From assembly GCA_002396505.1 (NCBI GenBank), contig DGYA01000124.1, positions 8,527 through 72,526 of the forward strand: 64,000 nucleotides of DNA, given 5' to 3'. The notes under the pieces are model-generated. The model saw only the letters and a list, made by a program, of their open reading frames with translations. It was not told the origin of the DNA and made no database searches. A program made the position numbers and the translations under genes. This DNA comes from Cyanobacteria bacterium UBA5018. Lineage in GTDB: Bacteria > Cyanobacteriota > Cyanobacteriia > PCC-6307 > Cyanobiaceae. This document shows, piece by piece, positions 37,630-45,161 of this stretch; position 1 is the first letter of the stretch, and each line of letters starts with the position of its first letter.

Positions 37630-39981
37630 TTGCCGCGGCTGCCACTGCCGCCGCTGAAAGTGGCGGGGCTGCCACTGACGCCGCTGAAAGTGGCGGGGCT
37701 GCCACTGCCGGAGGCTGCCTTGGGCGACCTGTTTAGCCACCAGCGAGAGGTCAACCTGGCGCGGCTGGCGCCCCTAGCCGAGCGGCTCAGGCCCAGGTGT
37801 TTGGAGGATTTCGTCGGTCAAGAGGCGATCCTCGGCCCAGGCCGCCTGCTAAGGCGCGCGATTGCCGCCGACCGGGTCGGCAATCTGATCCTGCATGGCC
37901 CACCAGGCGTGGGCAAGACCACCCTGGCGCGAATCATTGCCGCCACCACCAGATCCCACTTCAGCAGCCTCAATGCCGTGCTGGCGGGGATCAAGGATCT
38001 GCGGGCTGCGGTGGAGGCAGCCCAGCAACGGCTGGAGCGCCATGGACTGCGCTCCACCCTGTTCATCGATGAAGTGCATCGCTTCAACAGCGCCCAGCAG
38101 GATGCGCTGCTGCCCTGGGTGGAAAACGGCACCCTGACCCTGATCGGCGCCACCACCGAAAACCCTTTCTTTGAAGTGAACAAGGCGCTGCTGAGCCGCT
38201 CGCGCCTGTTTCGCATGCAGCCGCTGGAACCGGCCCAGCTGCAAGCCCTGCTGCAGCGGGCCCTCACCGATCCCGAGCGGGGCTACGGCGATCGCCAGGT
38301 GGCGATCACCCCAGAGGCGGCCGCTCACCTGGTGGATGTGGCCAGTGGCGATGCCCGCAGCCTGCTCAATGCCCTGGAGCTGGCGGTGGAGACCACCGAA
38401 CCCAATGGCGATGGGCTGATTCAAATCGATCTGAGCATCGCCGAGGAGTCGATCCAGCAGCGGGCGGTGCTCTACGACAAGCAGGGCGACGCCCACTTCG
38501 ACACGATCAGCGCCTTTATCAAGTCGCTGCGGGGCAGTGATCCAGATGCGGCCCTTTTCTGGCTGGCGCGGATGGTGGAAGCCGGCGAAAATCCTCGCTT
38601 CATCTTTCGTCGCCTGCTGATCTCCGCCGGGGAAGACATCGGCCTGGCCGATCCCCAGGCCATGGTGGTGGTGGAAGCCTGCGCGGCGGCATTTGAACGG
38701 GTGGGTCTGCCGGAGGGCCTCTACCCCCTGGCCCAAGCCAGCCTCTACCTGGCAAGCGCCGAGAAGAGCAACAGCCTGCTGGGGGTATTTGATGCCCTGC
38801 GGCAGGTACGCAACAGCAATGGCCAACAGGTGCCGCCCCACCTGCGCGATGCCAACCGGGATGGCAAGGCCTTCGGCGATGGGGTGGGCTATCGCTACCC
38901 CCATGCCTATGCCGACCACTGGGTGGCCCAGCAATACCTGCCCAAGACGCTCCAGGGTGAGGTTTTCTGGCAACCGGGCAGGTTGGGCTGGGAAGGGGCC
39001 CAGCGCCAACGGCTACAACTGCGCCGGGCCGCCCAGCTGGCCGCGGCGGCCGAAACCGAGCTGGAGCACTGCGAGCTGATCAGTGCCGGCCCCGCCGATG
39101 GCCCCCTGGACCTCTGGCTAAGACGCCAGGCCGCGGCGGAGGGGGAGCGGCTAGATCGGTTGCGCCGCCGCTTTTGGCAGGGGGCCCAGTGGCAAAGGCA
39201 CCAGCGGGTATTGGTACTGGGGGCCCGATCGCTGCTCTGGGCCCTCGATCCGCTGGCCGCCACTCCAGAGGGACAGGTGTTGGTGGCCGTGGAAAGCGCC
39301 GCCGATCGCCAGCGTCTGGAAGCCCAGCTGCAGCTGCTCGATACCCTGCGCCGACCGAGCATCCTGCTCTGCCAACCGGAACAGCCAGCCCTATTGGCAG
39401 CCGCGCTAGCGGGGCCAGTGGAATGGGTGGCTGGCCGACAGCCGTTCTGCGGCCTGGCCCCAGCCGCCATCGAGGCCTGGATCACCTGCCTAGATGCGCG
39501 GCTGGCTGGCCAGGGGCACTGGCGACTGTTATTCAGCGTGCCGCAGCTGGGCCCAGCTGGCGGCCTGCTGGCCCTTGGCCAACAGCGGGATGGGGCCTTA
39601 ACTGACCTGCTTCAAGAGCTGGCCAAGCTGGAACAACAGGCCCTCGCCCTGGAGTTCGCACCGGCCATCCACTGCCAAAGCTGCCTGGAGGATCGGCATT
39701 GGCGCCTGGATCGAGAGCGCTGGCAGGAGGCTTTGACCATGGAGATAACGCCAAATCGAATTGAGCGCTGGCTCGCCGAGGGCAGTTCCTGGCGGCGCCA
39801 ACTGGAAACAGTGGCCAATCGCCGCCTCAGCCAGGGCGAACTGCAGCAACTACAAAGAGGATTTGAGGCAAACCTGGCCCAGTCTTTGCCACAACAACTG
39901 GAACACCTGCTGGTCACCAGCAGGTGTGGCCCGCAGCCCCCCTCGATGGGGCCCGCCAAGCAGACCCATCAAAAGGGCTAA
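37630..39981 (+). CDS. rarA: RarA/MgsA-type AAA ATPase with C-terminal extension
   Basis: A protein of up to 783 residues. Residues 45-450 are RarA, a clamp-loader-like ATPase acting at stalled replication forks: RPRCLEDFVGQEAILGPG, Walker A HGPPGVGKTTLARI, Walker B TLFIDEVHRFNSAQQDALL, sensor 1 LIGATTENPFF and the C-terminal lid GDARSLLNALE. Residues 450-770 form an extension (VLVLGARSLLWALDP, VLVAVESAADRQRLEAQL) with methyltransferase-like character, seen in cyanobacterial homologues. The TTG start at 37630 lies inside a 30-bp DNA repeat, giving PPLKVAGLPLTPLKVAGLPL; TTG 37720, just before GDLFSHQ, is a likely true start. Confidence 0.88.
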   Translation: MPRLPLPPLKVAGLPLTPLKVAGLPLPEAALGDLFSHQREVNLARLAPLAERLRPRCLEDFVGQEAILGPGRLLRRAIAADRVGNLILHGPPGVGKTTLARIIAATTRSHFSSLNAVLAGIKDLRAAVEAAQQRLERHGLRSTLFIDEVHRFNSAQQDALLPWVENGTLTLIGATTENPFFEVNKALLSRSRLFRMQPLEPAQLQALLQRALTDPERGYGDRQVAITPEAAAHLVDVASGDARSLLNALELAVETTEPNGDGLIQIDLSIAEESIQQRAVLYDKQGDAHFDTISAFIKSLRGSDPDAALFWLARMVEAGENPRFIFRRLLISAGEDIGLADPQAMVVVEACAAAFERVGLPEGLYPLAQASLYLASAEKSNSLLGVFDALRQVRNSNGQQVPPHLRDANRDGKAFGDGVGYRYPHAYADHWVAQQYLPKTLQGEVFWQPGRLGWEGAQRQRLQLRRAAQLAAAAETELEHCELISAGPADGPLDLWLRRQAAAEGERLDRLRRRFWQGAQWQRHQRVLVLGARSLLWALDPLAATPEGQVLVAVESAADRQRLEAQLQLLDTLRRPSILLCQPEQPALLAAALAGPVEWVAGRQPFCGLAPAAIEAWITCLDARLAGQGHWRLLFSVPQLGPAGGLLALGQQRDGALTDLLQELAKLEQQALALEFAPAIHCQSCLEDRHWRLDRERWQEALTMEITPNRIERWLAEGSSWRRQLETVANRRLSQGELQQLQRGFEANLAQSLPQQLEHLLVTSRCGPQPPSMGPAKQTHQKG
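37639..37710 (+). repeat. 30-bp tandem repeat at the rarA start
   Basis: Two full units and a partial one, beginning GCTGCCACTGCCGCCGCTGA and continuing AAGTGGCGGG, at 37639-37668, 37669-37698 and 37699-37710. It covers the possible N-terminal codons of rarA. Confidence 0.9.
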
Positions 39982-39997
39982 CAGCAAGCACTCCAGC

Positions 39998-40831
39998 TCA
40001 CCAAAGACCGCGAACCGGCTGTTGTGGCATGGGCTGCGCGGGACGGGCCTGGGCCACCGGCTCGAGCACCTGGTTGGCCTGAATGCAGGCCGGCAGGAAT
40101 ACGTACCAAGAGAACAGTGAGGTGCACTGGCCGGTACCGGGCTTACAAGTGCCTTGGTCACAGACGTTCTGGGCACCGGTATAGGTACCGCAAGTGTCGG
40201 CCAGTCGCATGTTGGTAGGCAGTTTGGCCATGATCGTGGCGGAGGAGATTTGTCCGTCAGCCGCATCGGCCATGATCGCCGAGCGCAGGGCCTGAACGGA
40301 GGTGCTAGTCATGCCCCAATAAGGGAAATAGCTAGTAGTTTGATTCTTGAGAAATTTCACCCCTTCATCGGAATACAGGAAGCGGGACACACCCATCAGA
40401 TCAACGCTATAGGTCTTTATCATCCCTTGGCGCACTTCTTCAGAAGTCCAACCAGAGCGGTACAGCCCCCCATCAAGTCCGCGATCGGTAATCGAGCCTG
40501 AGTTGAAGAAAGTAGCCATAGCTGATTGGTTGGTGGACCAAACTGCACCACCAGTGTTCCAGCGCACGGGCAGATCGCCCACTTTGTCGGATACCATACC
40601 CGAGGTGTTCATCTGCGGGGGTGGACCGCCAACAAAGTCGAATGCCAAAGCAGGCGCCTGAGCGGAAACCATCAAAGCGCCGCCCGCCGCTATACCCGCC
40701 AAAAGCATCCTGATCGGGCCTGTCACTGGCAACCTACTCAGCAGAGGGTTGCCCAACATAGACATGACTGGCAGAGGCATGGCTGGCCGACGCTCAGCAG
40801 ATGGATAGTTGATCGCCAGAGGGTTGATCAT
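39998..40831 (-). CDS. Secreted DUF1400-like protein, no hydrolase domain
   Basis: A 277-residue secreted protein. The signal segment is IRMLLAGIAAGGALMVSA with AxA before FDFVGG. Residues 115-210 resemble the cyanobacterial DUF1400 helical region that precedes alpha/beta hydrolases: VDLMGVSRFLYSDEGVKFLK, SVQALRSAIMADAADGQIS and MAKLPTNMRLAD. Instead of a hydrolase there is a tail of about 60 residues with five cysteines (DTCG, VCDQGTC, QCTS, PACIQ). Several ATGs lie upstream of the signal, so the start is uncertain. It is convergent with rarA. Confidence 0.65.
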   Translation of the reverse strand: MINPLAINYPSAERRPAMPLPVMSMLGNPLLSRLPVTGPIRMLLAGIAAGGALMVSAQAPALAFDFVGGPPPQMNTSGMVSDKVGDLPVRWNTGGAVWSTNQSAMATFFNSGSITDRGLDGGLYRSGWTSEEVRQGMIKTYSVDLMGVSRFLYSDEGVKFLKNQTTSYFPYWGMTSTSVQALRSAIMADAADGQISSATIMAKLPTNMRLADTCGTYTGAQNVCDQGTCKPGTGQCTSLFSWYVFLPACIQANQVLEPVAQARPAQPMPQQPVRGLW

Positions 40832-41256
40832 GGATGAAAAGTAGCCGGTTCAATGAGAAATCTAGCCAGCTGCAACGCCTCCACACTATCCATCAAGTTT
40901 TCGCAGCGAGTTTGATGCATTAAGGGAACATTCAGTCAGCCAGCCAACTTCGTCCAGCCCCAGCGAGCTAGAATTAATTAGCAGCATTATTGCATCAATC
41001 GTGGTTTTCCAGAGTCTGCCTAAATGAATCGCATCTGCCCACTAGGCGCTGCTTGCATCAACACTGATTCAAGCAGCACTGATTCAATCAGCATTGATTC
41101 AAGTAGATTGGCTAAGTGCGGCGCCGATTAGGGCTGCCTGGCTTGATAGCGGCCTGGCCCATGGGGGATTGGCAGCACGGATCAGGAGCAGGGATTGGCA
41201 GCACACCCTGGCTCCCAGCGGACCACCTAGGCTCAGGGCACCGCTACCAATGCCCC
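40832..41256. repeat. Gap with 15-bp repeats and a MITE end
   Basis: 41003-41019 carries GGTTTTCCAGAGTCTGC, one end of the dispersed element. 41062-41106 is three 15-bp units (CACTGATTCAAGCAG and variants). Around 41150-41215 the words GGATTGGCAGCAC recur. No gene is visible. Confidence 0.75.
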
Positions 41257-41724
41257 ATGGCCCTGCAGATCGGAGATGCCGCCCCAGACTTCAACCTGCC
41301 CGACCAGGACGGCCAAATGGTTAGCCTCACCGACCTGGTCGGCCAGCGGGTGGTGATCTATTTTTATCCCAAAGATGACACGCCTGGCTGCACCAAAGAG
41401 GCCTGCAATTTTCGTGATCAGTGGAATGCCTTCAAGCAGCATGGCATCCAGGTGATTGGCATCAGCAAGGACAATGCAGCCAGCCATACCAAGTTTATTG
41501 CCAAGTTCAGCCTCCCCTTCCCGCTGCTCACCGACGCCGAGCCCTGTGCCGTGGCCACCAGCTACGAAAGCTACGGCTTAAAGAAGATGATGGGTCGTGA
41601 ATACATGGGAATGATGCGCCACACCTTCGTGATCGATACCGAAGGTAAAATAGAAAAAATCTATACCAAAGTAAAATCTGAAACCATGGCCGACGATATC
41701 CTCAAGGATCTGGGTCTGGCCTAA
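41257..41724 (+). CDS. bcp: Thioredoxin-dependent peroxiredoxin (BCP/PrxQ)
   Basis: A 155-residue atypical 2-Cys peroxiredoxin that reduces hydroperoxides using thioredoxin. It has DAAPDFNLPDQDGQMVSL and the catalytic YPKDDTPGCTKEACNFRDQW, with peroxidatic Cys and resolving Cys five residues apart, as in PrxQ. ATG 41257 is the family start; the frame upstream runs through repeats. Its last 23 bp overlap the tail of coaX on the other strand. Confidence 0.95.
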   Translation: MALQIGDAAPDFNLPDQDGQMVSLTDLVGQRVVIYFYPKDDTPGCTKEACNFRDQWNAFKQHGIQVIGISKDNAASHTKFIAKFSLPFPLLTDAEPCAVATSYESYGLKKMMGREYMGMMRHTFVIDTEGKIEKIYTKVKSETMADDILKDLGLA

Positions 41725-42535
41725 GGCTCACCAAGGTAAGACTCGCCAGGGCATCAAGGGCCAGATTCGAGGCCAACCGCCAAGAGCGGCGCGGCGCTTT
41801 CAGCAACGGTGCCAACAGGGGGCCATCGCCACCGGTGAGCCACAGACTCCATTCATCAACACATTTATCAGCGCCTTTAGTAACACATTTATCAGCACCT
41901 TTATCAGAATTCCTTACATCAGAGTCTGTGGGAGTGAAAGCTCTTTCTTCGGCCGCGGCATTGAGAGCGGCGGCCAGGCCCCGCAGCACGCCGGCCTGCA
42001 TCGCCGCCACCGTGGCCTGGGGCCAGGGATCTGGATCCAGCACCAATTGCCCAGCCGGAGGGGGCAGGTTGGCGGTGCCGGCGTTCAGGGCCCGCAACTG
42101 CAGGCCGGCGCCAGCCATTAGCCGGCCGCCAACAAACCGCCCGCAGCGATCCACACAGGTGAGGCTCAAAACCGTGCCCGCATCGGCCACCAGCACCGCC
42201 GATCCGGCAGAGGCACTGCGCCAGGCCTGCCAGCCCACCAGTGCCCGATCTACGCCAAGCCAGGGGGGCAGACCGGCCAGGGGCACCTCCTGGAGGCTCA
42301 GGCGGCGGCTTGGATCCAGGCCAGCCTGCGGCGGCACCGGGCCCACTGCAGCCCAGCCGAGCAGCTGCCGGTCCGCCCAGGCCCGCAGCCGAGCCAGGCC
42401 GGCCACTGGACTCTCATCGACATATTCACGAATGCCTGGGGCGACCTGGCAGGCCCAGTGCCAGCGACTATTGCCAATCAGCAGCCAGCAGTTCAGATGC
42501 CCTCGCCCATCAGGCCGGGCAAATGAATGCCGCAC
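41702..42535 (-). CDS. coaX: Type III pantothenate kinase
   Basis: A 277-residue CoaX, which phosphorylates pantothenate in CoA synthesis. The first phosphate motif reads LLIGNSRWHWA, so the usual Asp of DxGNT is Leu; the second is intact (LVADAGTVLSLTCVD), followed by GRLMAGAGLQLRALNAGTANL and LTGGDGPLLAPLL. A loop at about residues 205-225 contains KGADKCVT / KGADKCVD, encoded by a 24-bp repeat (41858-41905). The ATG at 42535 overlaps cysH by 43 bp; a nearer non-ATG start is possible. Confidence 0.87.
   Translation of the reverse strand: MRHSFARPDGRGHLNCWLLIGNSRWHWACQVAPGIREYVDESPVAGLARLRAWADRQLLGWAAVGPVPPQAGLDPSRRLSLQEVPLAGLPPWLGVDRALVGWQAWRSASAGSAVLVADAGTVLSLTCVDRCGRFVGGRLMAGAGLQLRALNAGTANLPPPAGQLVLDPDPWPQATVAAMQAGVLRGLAAALNAAAEERAFTPTDSDVRNSDKGADKCVTKGADKCVDEWSLWLTGGDGPLLAPLLKAPRRSWRLASNLALDALASLTLVSLRPDPDP
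41858..41905 (-). repeat. 24-bp tandem repeat inside coaX
   Basis: Two adjacent 24-bp units starting AACACATTTATCAGC on the plus strand. On the coding strand they give KGADKCVT and KGADKCVD in frame. The units are AT-rich compared with the rest of coaX. Confidence 0.85.
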
Positions 42536-43311
42536 TCCTGCTTGAGTCCGCCAAAGCGAGTGGCACGACCGCTAACTTCTAAGCCATCTGGGCCGCTGGA
42601 GTGCCAGTCACCCACCGTTGAATAACCCTTCTCAAATAGAGGGTGCTGGGGTAGGTCATGGTCCTGCATGTAGTAGAAAATATCTTTATTTGTCCAGTTC
42701 AGCAGCGGTCGCAGCGACCAGCGCTGGCGCACCGCCTCAAGGTGCCGCATGCCCTGGCGATGTTGCGTCTGCTGAAGCCGCACGCCACTGGCCCAGCAGG
42801 CCACCTGCAGCTCTTCCAGCAGCTGATCGAGGGGTTCCACCTTGCGGATGTGGTTGTAGAGCTCCAGGTCTTCCAGCCGACCTGTGTTCCACAACTGGCC
42901 CCGCAATGCCTCCATCCGCGCCGGGCTGCAGCTGGCCTGGGCCACGTGCAGATCCAGCTCCAATTGATCGCTCAACCGCTCGGCGTAGCGGTAGGTCTCG
43001 GGGGGTAGGTAGCCCGTATCCACCCAGATCACAGGCAGCGCAGAGCCGAAACGCTTGGCCATCTCACTGGCCATATGCAGCAATACCGCCGCCTGAATGC
43101 CGAAGCTTGTGGTCAATGCAAAGCGCTCGCCAAAGCGAGTCCTGGCCCAGATCAAGCGCTCCTGAGGGCTCATCGGCTCCAGCTCAGCGCAAGCGACCGC
43201 CTGGTCGAGGGCGCAATCGTTGCGATCCTTGGGCAGAGTGGGTAAAAGCGCTGTCGCCATCAAGCCATCATTACCTGCTGCCGTGAGCTTCTGGGAAGGG
43301 GGCCAGCCCAT
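42493..43311 (-). CDS. cysH: Phosphoadenylyl-sulfate reductase
   Basis: A 272-residue PAPS reductase of assimilatory sulfate reduction. Motifs: TTSFGIQAAVLLH near residue 68, VIWVDTGYLPPETY near 93, RPLLNWTNKDIFYYM near 201 and the catalytic KQECGIHLPG near the C-terminus. The paired CC motifs of APS reductases are absent, so PAPS with thioredoxin is the likely chemistry. ATG at 43311, or ATG 43260 (MATALLPTLPKDR), could be the start. It is divergent from the NADH dehydrogenase at 43339. Confidence 0.94.
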   Translation of the reverse strand: MGWPPSQKLTAAGNDGLMATALLPTLPKDRNDCALDQAVACAELEPMSPQERLIWARTRFGERFALTTSFGIQAAVLLHMASEMAKRFGSALPVIWVDTGYLPPETYRYAERLSDQLELDLHVAQASCSPARMEALRGQLWNTGRLEDLELYNHIRKVEPLDQLLEELQVACWASGVRLQQTQHRQGMRHLEAVRQRWSLRPLLNWTNKDIFYYMQDHDLPQHPLFEKGYSTVGDWHSSGPDGLEVSGRATRFGGLKQECGIHLPGLMGEGI

Positions 43312-43338
43312 CTGGTTAGGGTTCGTAGAGGTGAAGCG

Positions 43339-44523
43339 GTGACAGCAGGCGTGTCAAAACCTGTGGTAATCGCCGGTGGTGGCTTCGGAGGTCTCTACAC
43401 GGCCCTAGCTCTGGCCAGCAAGCGCCACCACCCGCCGATCCTGTTGATCGAACCGGGCGAGCGCTTCCTGTTCTTGCCCCTGCTCTACGAGCTACTCAGC
43501 GGCGAGCTGCGCAGCTGGGAAATTTGCCCCCGCTACGACGCCCTGCTCGCCGGCCGTGGCGTGGCCTGGCTGCGGGATCGGGTCACGGCAGTCGACGCCA
43601 ACAGCCATCAGGTGCACACGGCCAGCGGCCGCAGCCTCCAGTTCAGCCAGCTGGTGCTGGCCACCGGAGGGGGAAATGAAACCTTCGGGGTGCCCGGGGC
43701 CCAGGAGCATGGCCTGTTCTTTCGCACCCTGGCCGATGTGGAGCGCCTGAATCAGCTGGTCGAAACTTTGCGGCAGCGACGAGGCGCCCAGCAACGCATT
43801 GCCATCGTCGGTGCAGGCCCCAGTGGGGTGGAACTGGCCTGCAAGCTGGCCGATCTGCTGGCCGGCGCCGCCACGGTGGCCCTGATCGAGCAGGGGCCCA
43901 CCGCCCTGCCCCAGGCGCGTGCCTTTAATCGGGAGCAGGCCCTGGCAGCTCTGCAACGGCGCAACGTGCGCCTGCACACCGCCATGGCGGTGCAGGCGGT
44001 GGAGGCCGGCCAACTACGGCTGGCGGGGGGGCAAACCCTGGCGGTCGATGCCACCATCTGGACCGCTGGTCTGCGCCTCCAGCCGCCACCGATCAGCCCG
44101 GCCGCCGCCAGCGACCGCCGCGGCCGCCTCTGGGTCAGCCCAGAACTACGACTGCTCCACAGCGCTGATATCTATGCCGTTGGCGATGTGGCGGCCCTGG
44201 CCCCCCAAGCCAGCGACCAGGATGGCGACGATGCGCTTCAGCCCCTGCCCACCACGGCCCAGGTCGCCTTCCAGCAGGCCGATTGCCTAGCCAACAACCT
44301 GATGCACGCCGCCGCCGGCGAGCCCCAAGAACCGTTCCAGTTCCAGGATCTCGGCGAGATGCTCAGCCTTGGCATCGGCGAGGCCAGCCTCACTGGCCAA
44401 GGCCTCACCCTGGCCGGCAAACCAGCATTCCTGCTGCGGCGCCTCGCCTATCTCGCCCGCCTGCCCGGCAGGCCCCACCAGCTCAAGGTGGCGGCCGGCT
44501 GGCTTGCCGACTGGGGCCGATGA
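43339..44523 (+). CDS. Type II NAD(P)H dehydrogenase (NDH-2)
   Basis: A 394-residue single-subunit flavoprotein that passes electrons from NAD(P)H to quinone. FAD motif VVIAGGGFGGLYTALALA at residues 9-26, NAD motif IAIVGAGPSGVELACKLADL near 154, ATGGGNETFG near 112 and the second FAD motif DIYAVGDVAAL near 276. GTG start at 43339. Overlaps the following HAD gene by 4 bp (ATGA). It resembles cyanobacterial NdbB/NdbC but cannot be assigned further. Confidence 0.9.
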   Translation: MTAGVSKPVVIAGGGFGGLYTALALASKRHHPPILLIEPGERFLFLPLLYELLSGELRSWEICPRYDALLAGRGVAWLRDRVTAVDANSHQVHTASGRSLQFSQLVLATGGGNETFGVPGAQEHGLFFRTLADVERLNQLVETLRQRRGAQQRIAIVGAGPSGVELACKLADLLAGAATVALIEQGPTALPQARAFNREQALAALQRRNVRLHTAMAVQAVEAGQLRLAGGQTLAVDATIWTAGLRLQPPPISPAAASDRRGRLWVSPELRLLHSADIYAVGDVAALAPQASDQDGDDALQPLPTTAQVAFQQADCLANNLMHAAAGEPQEPFQFQDLGEMLSLGIGEASLTGQGLTLAGKPAFLLRRLAYLARLPGRPHQLKVAAGWLADWGR

Positions 44524-45161
44524 AGCCGCCCCAGGCCCTGCTGCTCGATGCCATGGGCACCCTGATCGGCCTGCGCCGTTCGGTGGGCCACAGCTATGCC
44601 GAGCTGGCCGCCGACTTTGGCCTGACCCTGGAGCCAGCGGCGATCGATCGGGTGTTTCCCCGCATCTACCGACAGGCGCCACCCCTGGCCTTTCCAGGCC
44701 TGGAGGGCAAGCAATTGCGCCAAGCGGAGCTGAATTGGTGGGGGGCCCGCATCGGCGCCTGCCTTGCCGCCACTGGCCAAATCAAGGCCGACGAGCTGCC
44801 TGCCGGGCTGGTGGAAAAGCTGTTCGAGCGGTTCGCGGACGCGGCCCTCTGGCAGGTATTTCCGGAGGTGCCGGCCTGTCTGGAGCGTTGGCGCAGCCGC
44901 TCCCTGAAGTTGGCGGTGGTGAGCAATTTCGACAGCCGACTGCCGGCTCTGCTGGCCGACCTGGGGCTGGCCGAGGCCCTGGATGCCCTGGTGATTTCCA
45001 GCCAGGTGGGAGCGGCCAAGCCCGATCCAGTGCCCTTCCAGCGGGCCCTCGAGATCCTGGGGCTGGAAGCCCACCAGGTGTGGCACGTGGGGGACAGCCC
45101 GGAAGATGAGCTGGGCGCCCAAGCCGCCGGCATCCGCTGCCTGATGGTGCGCCGCCCTTGA
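44520..45161 (+). CDS. HAD-superfamily subfamily IA protein, atypical motif I
   Basis: A 213-residue HAD-IA protein of the REG-2/HDHD3-like group. Motif I is LLLDAMGTLIGLR: the nucleophile Asp is present but the second Asp of DxDxT is Met. Motif II is AVVSNFDSRL, motif III Lys in GAAKPDP and motif IV VWHVGDSPEDELGAQAAG. Losing the general acid/base Asp suggests weak or altered phosphatase activity. It overlaps the NDH-2 stop by 4 bp and its own stop overlaps the hflX start by 4 bp, so the three genes form one operon. Confidence 0.86.
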   Translation: MKPPQALLLDAMGTLIGLRRSVGHSYAELAADFGLTLEPAAIDRVFPRIYRQAPPLAFPGLEGKQLRQAELNWWGARIGACLAATGQIKADELPAGLVEKLFERFADAALWQVFPEVPACLERWRSRSLKLAVVSNFDSRLPALLADLGLAEALDALVISSQVGAAKPDPVPFQRALEILGLEAHQVWHVGDSPEDELGAQAAGIRCLMVRRP

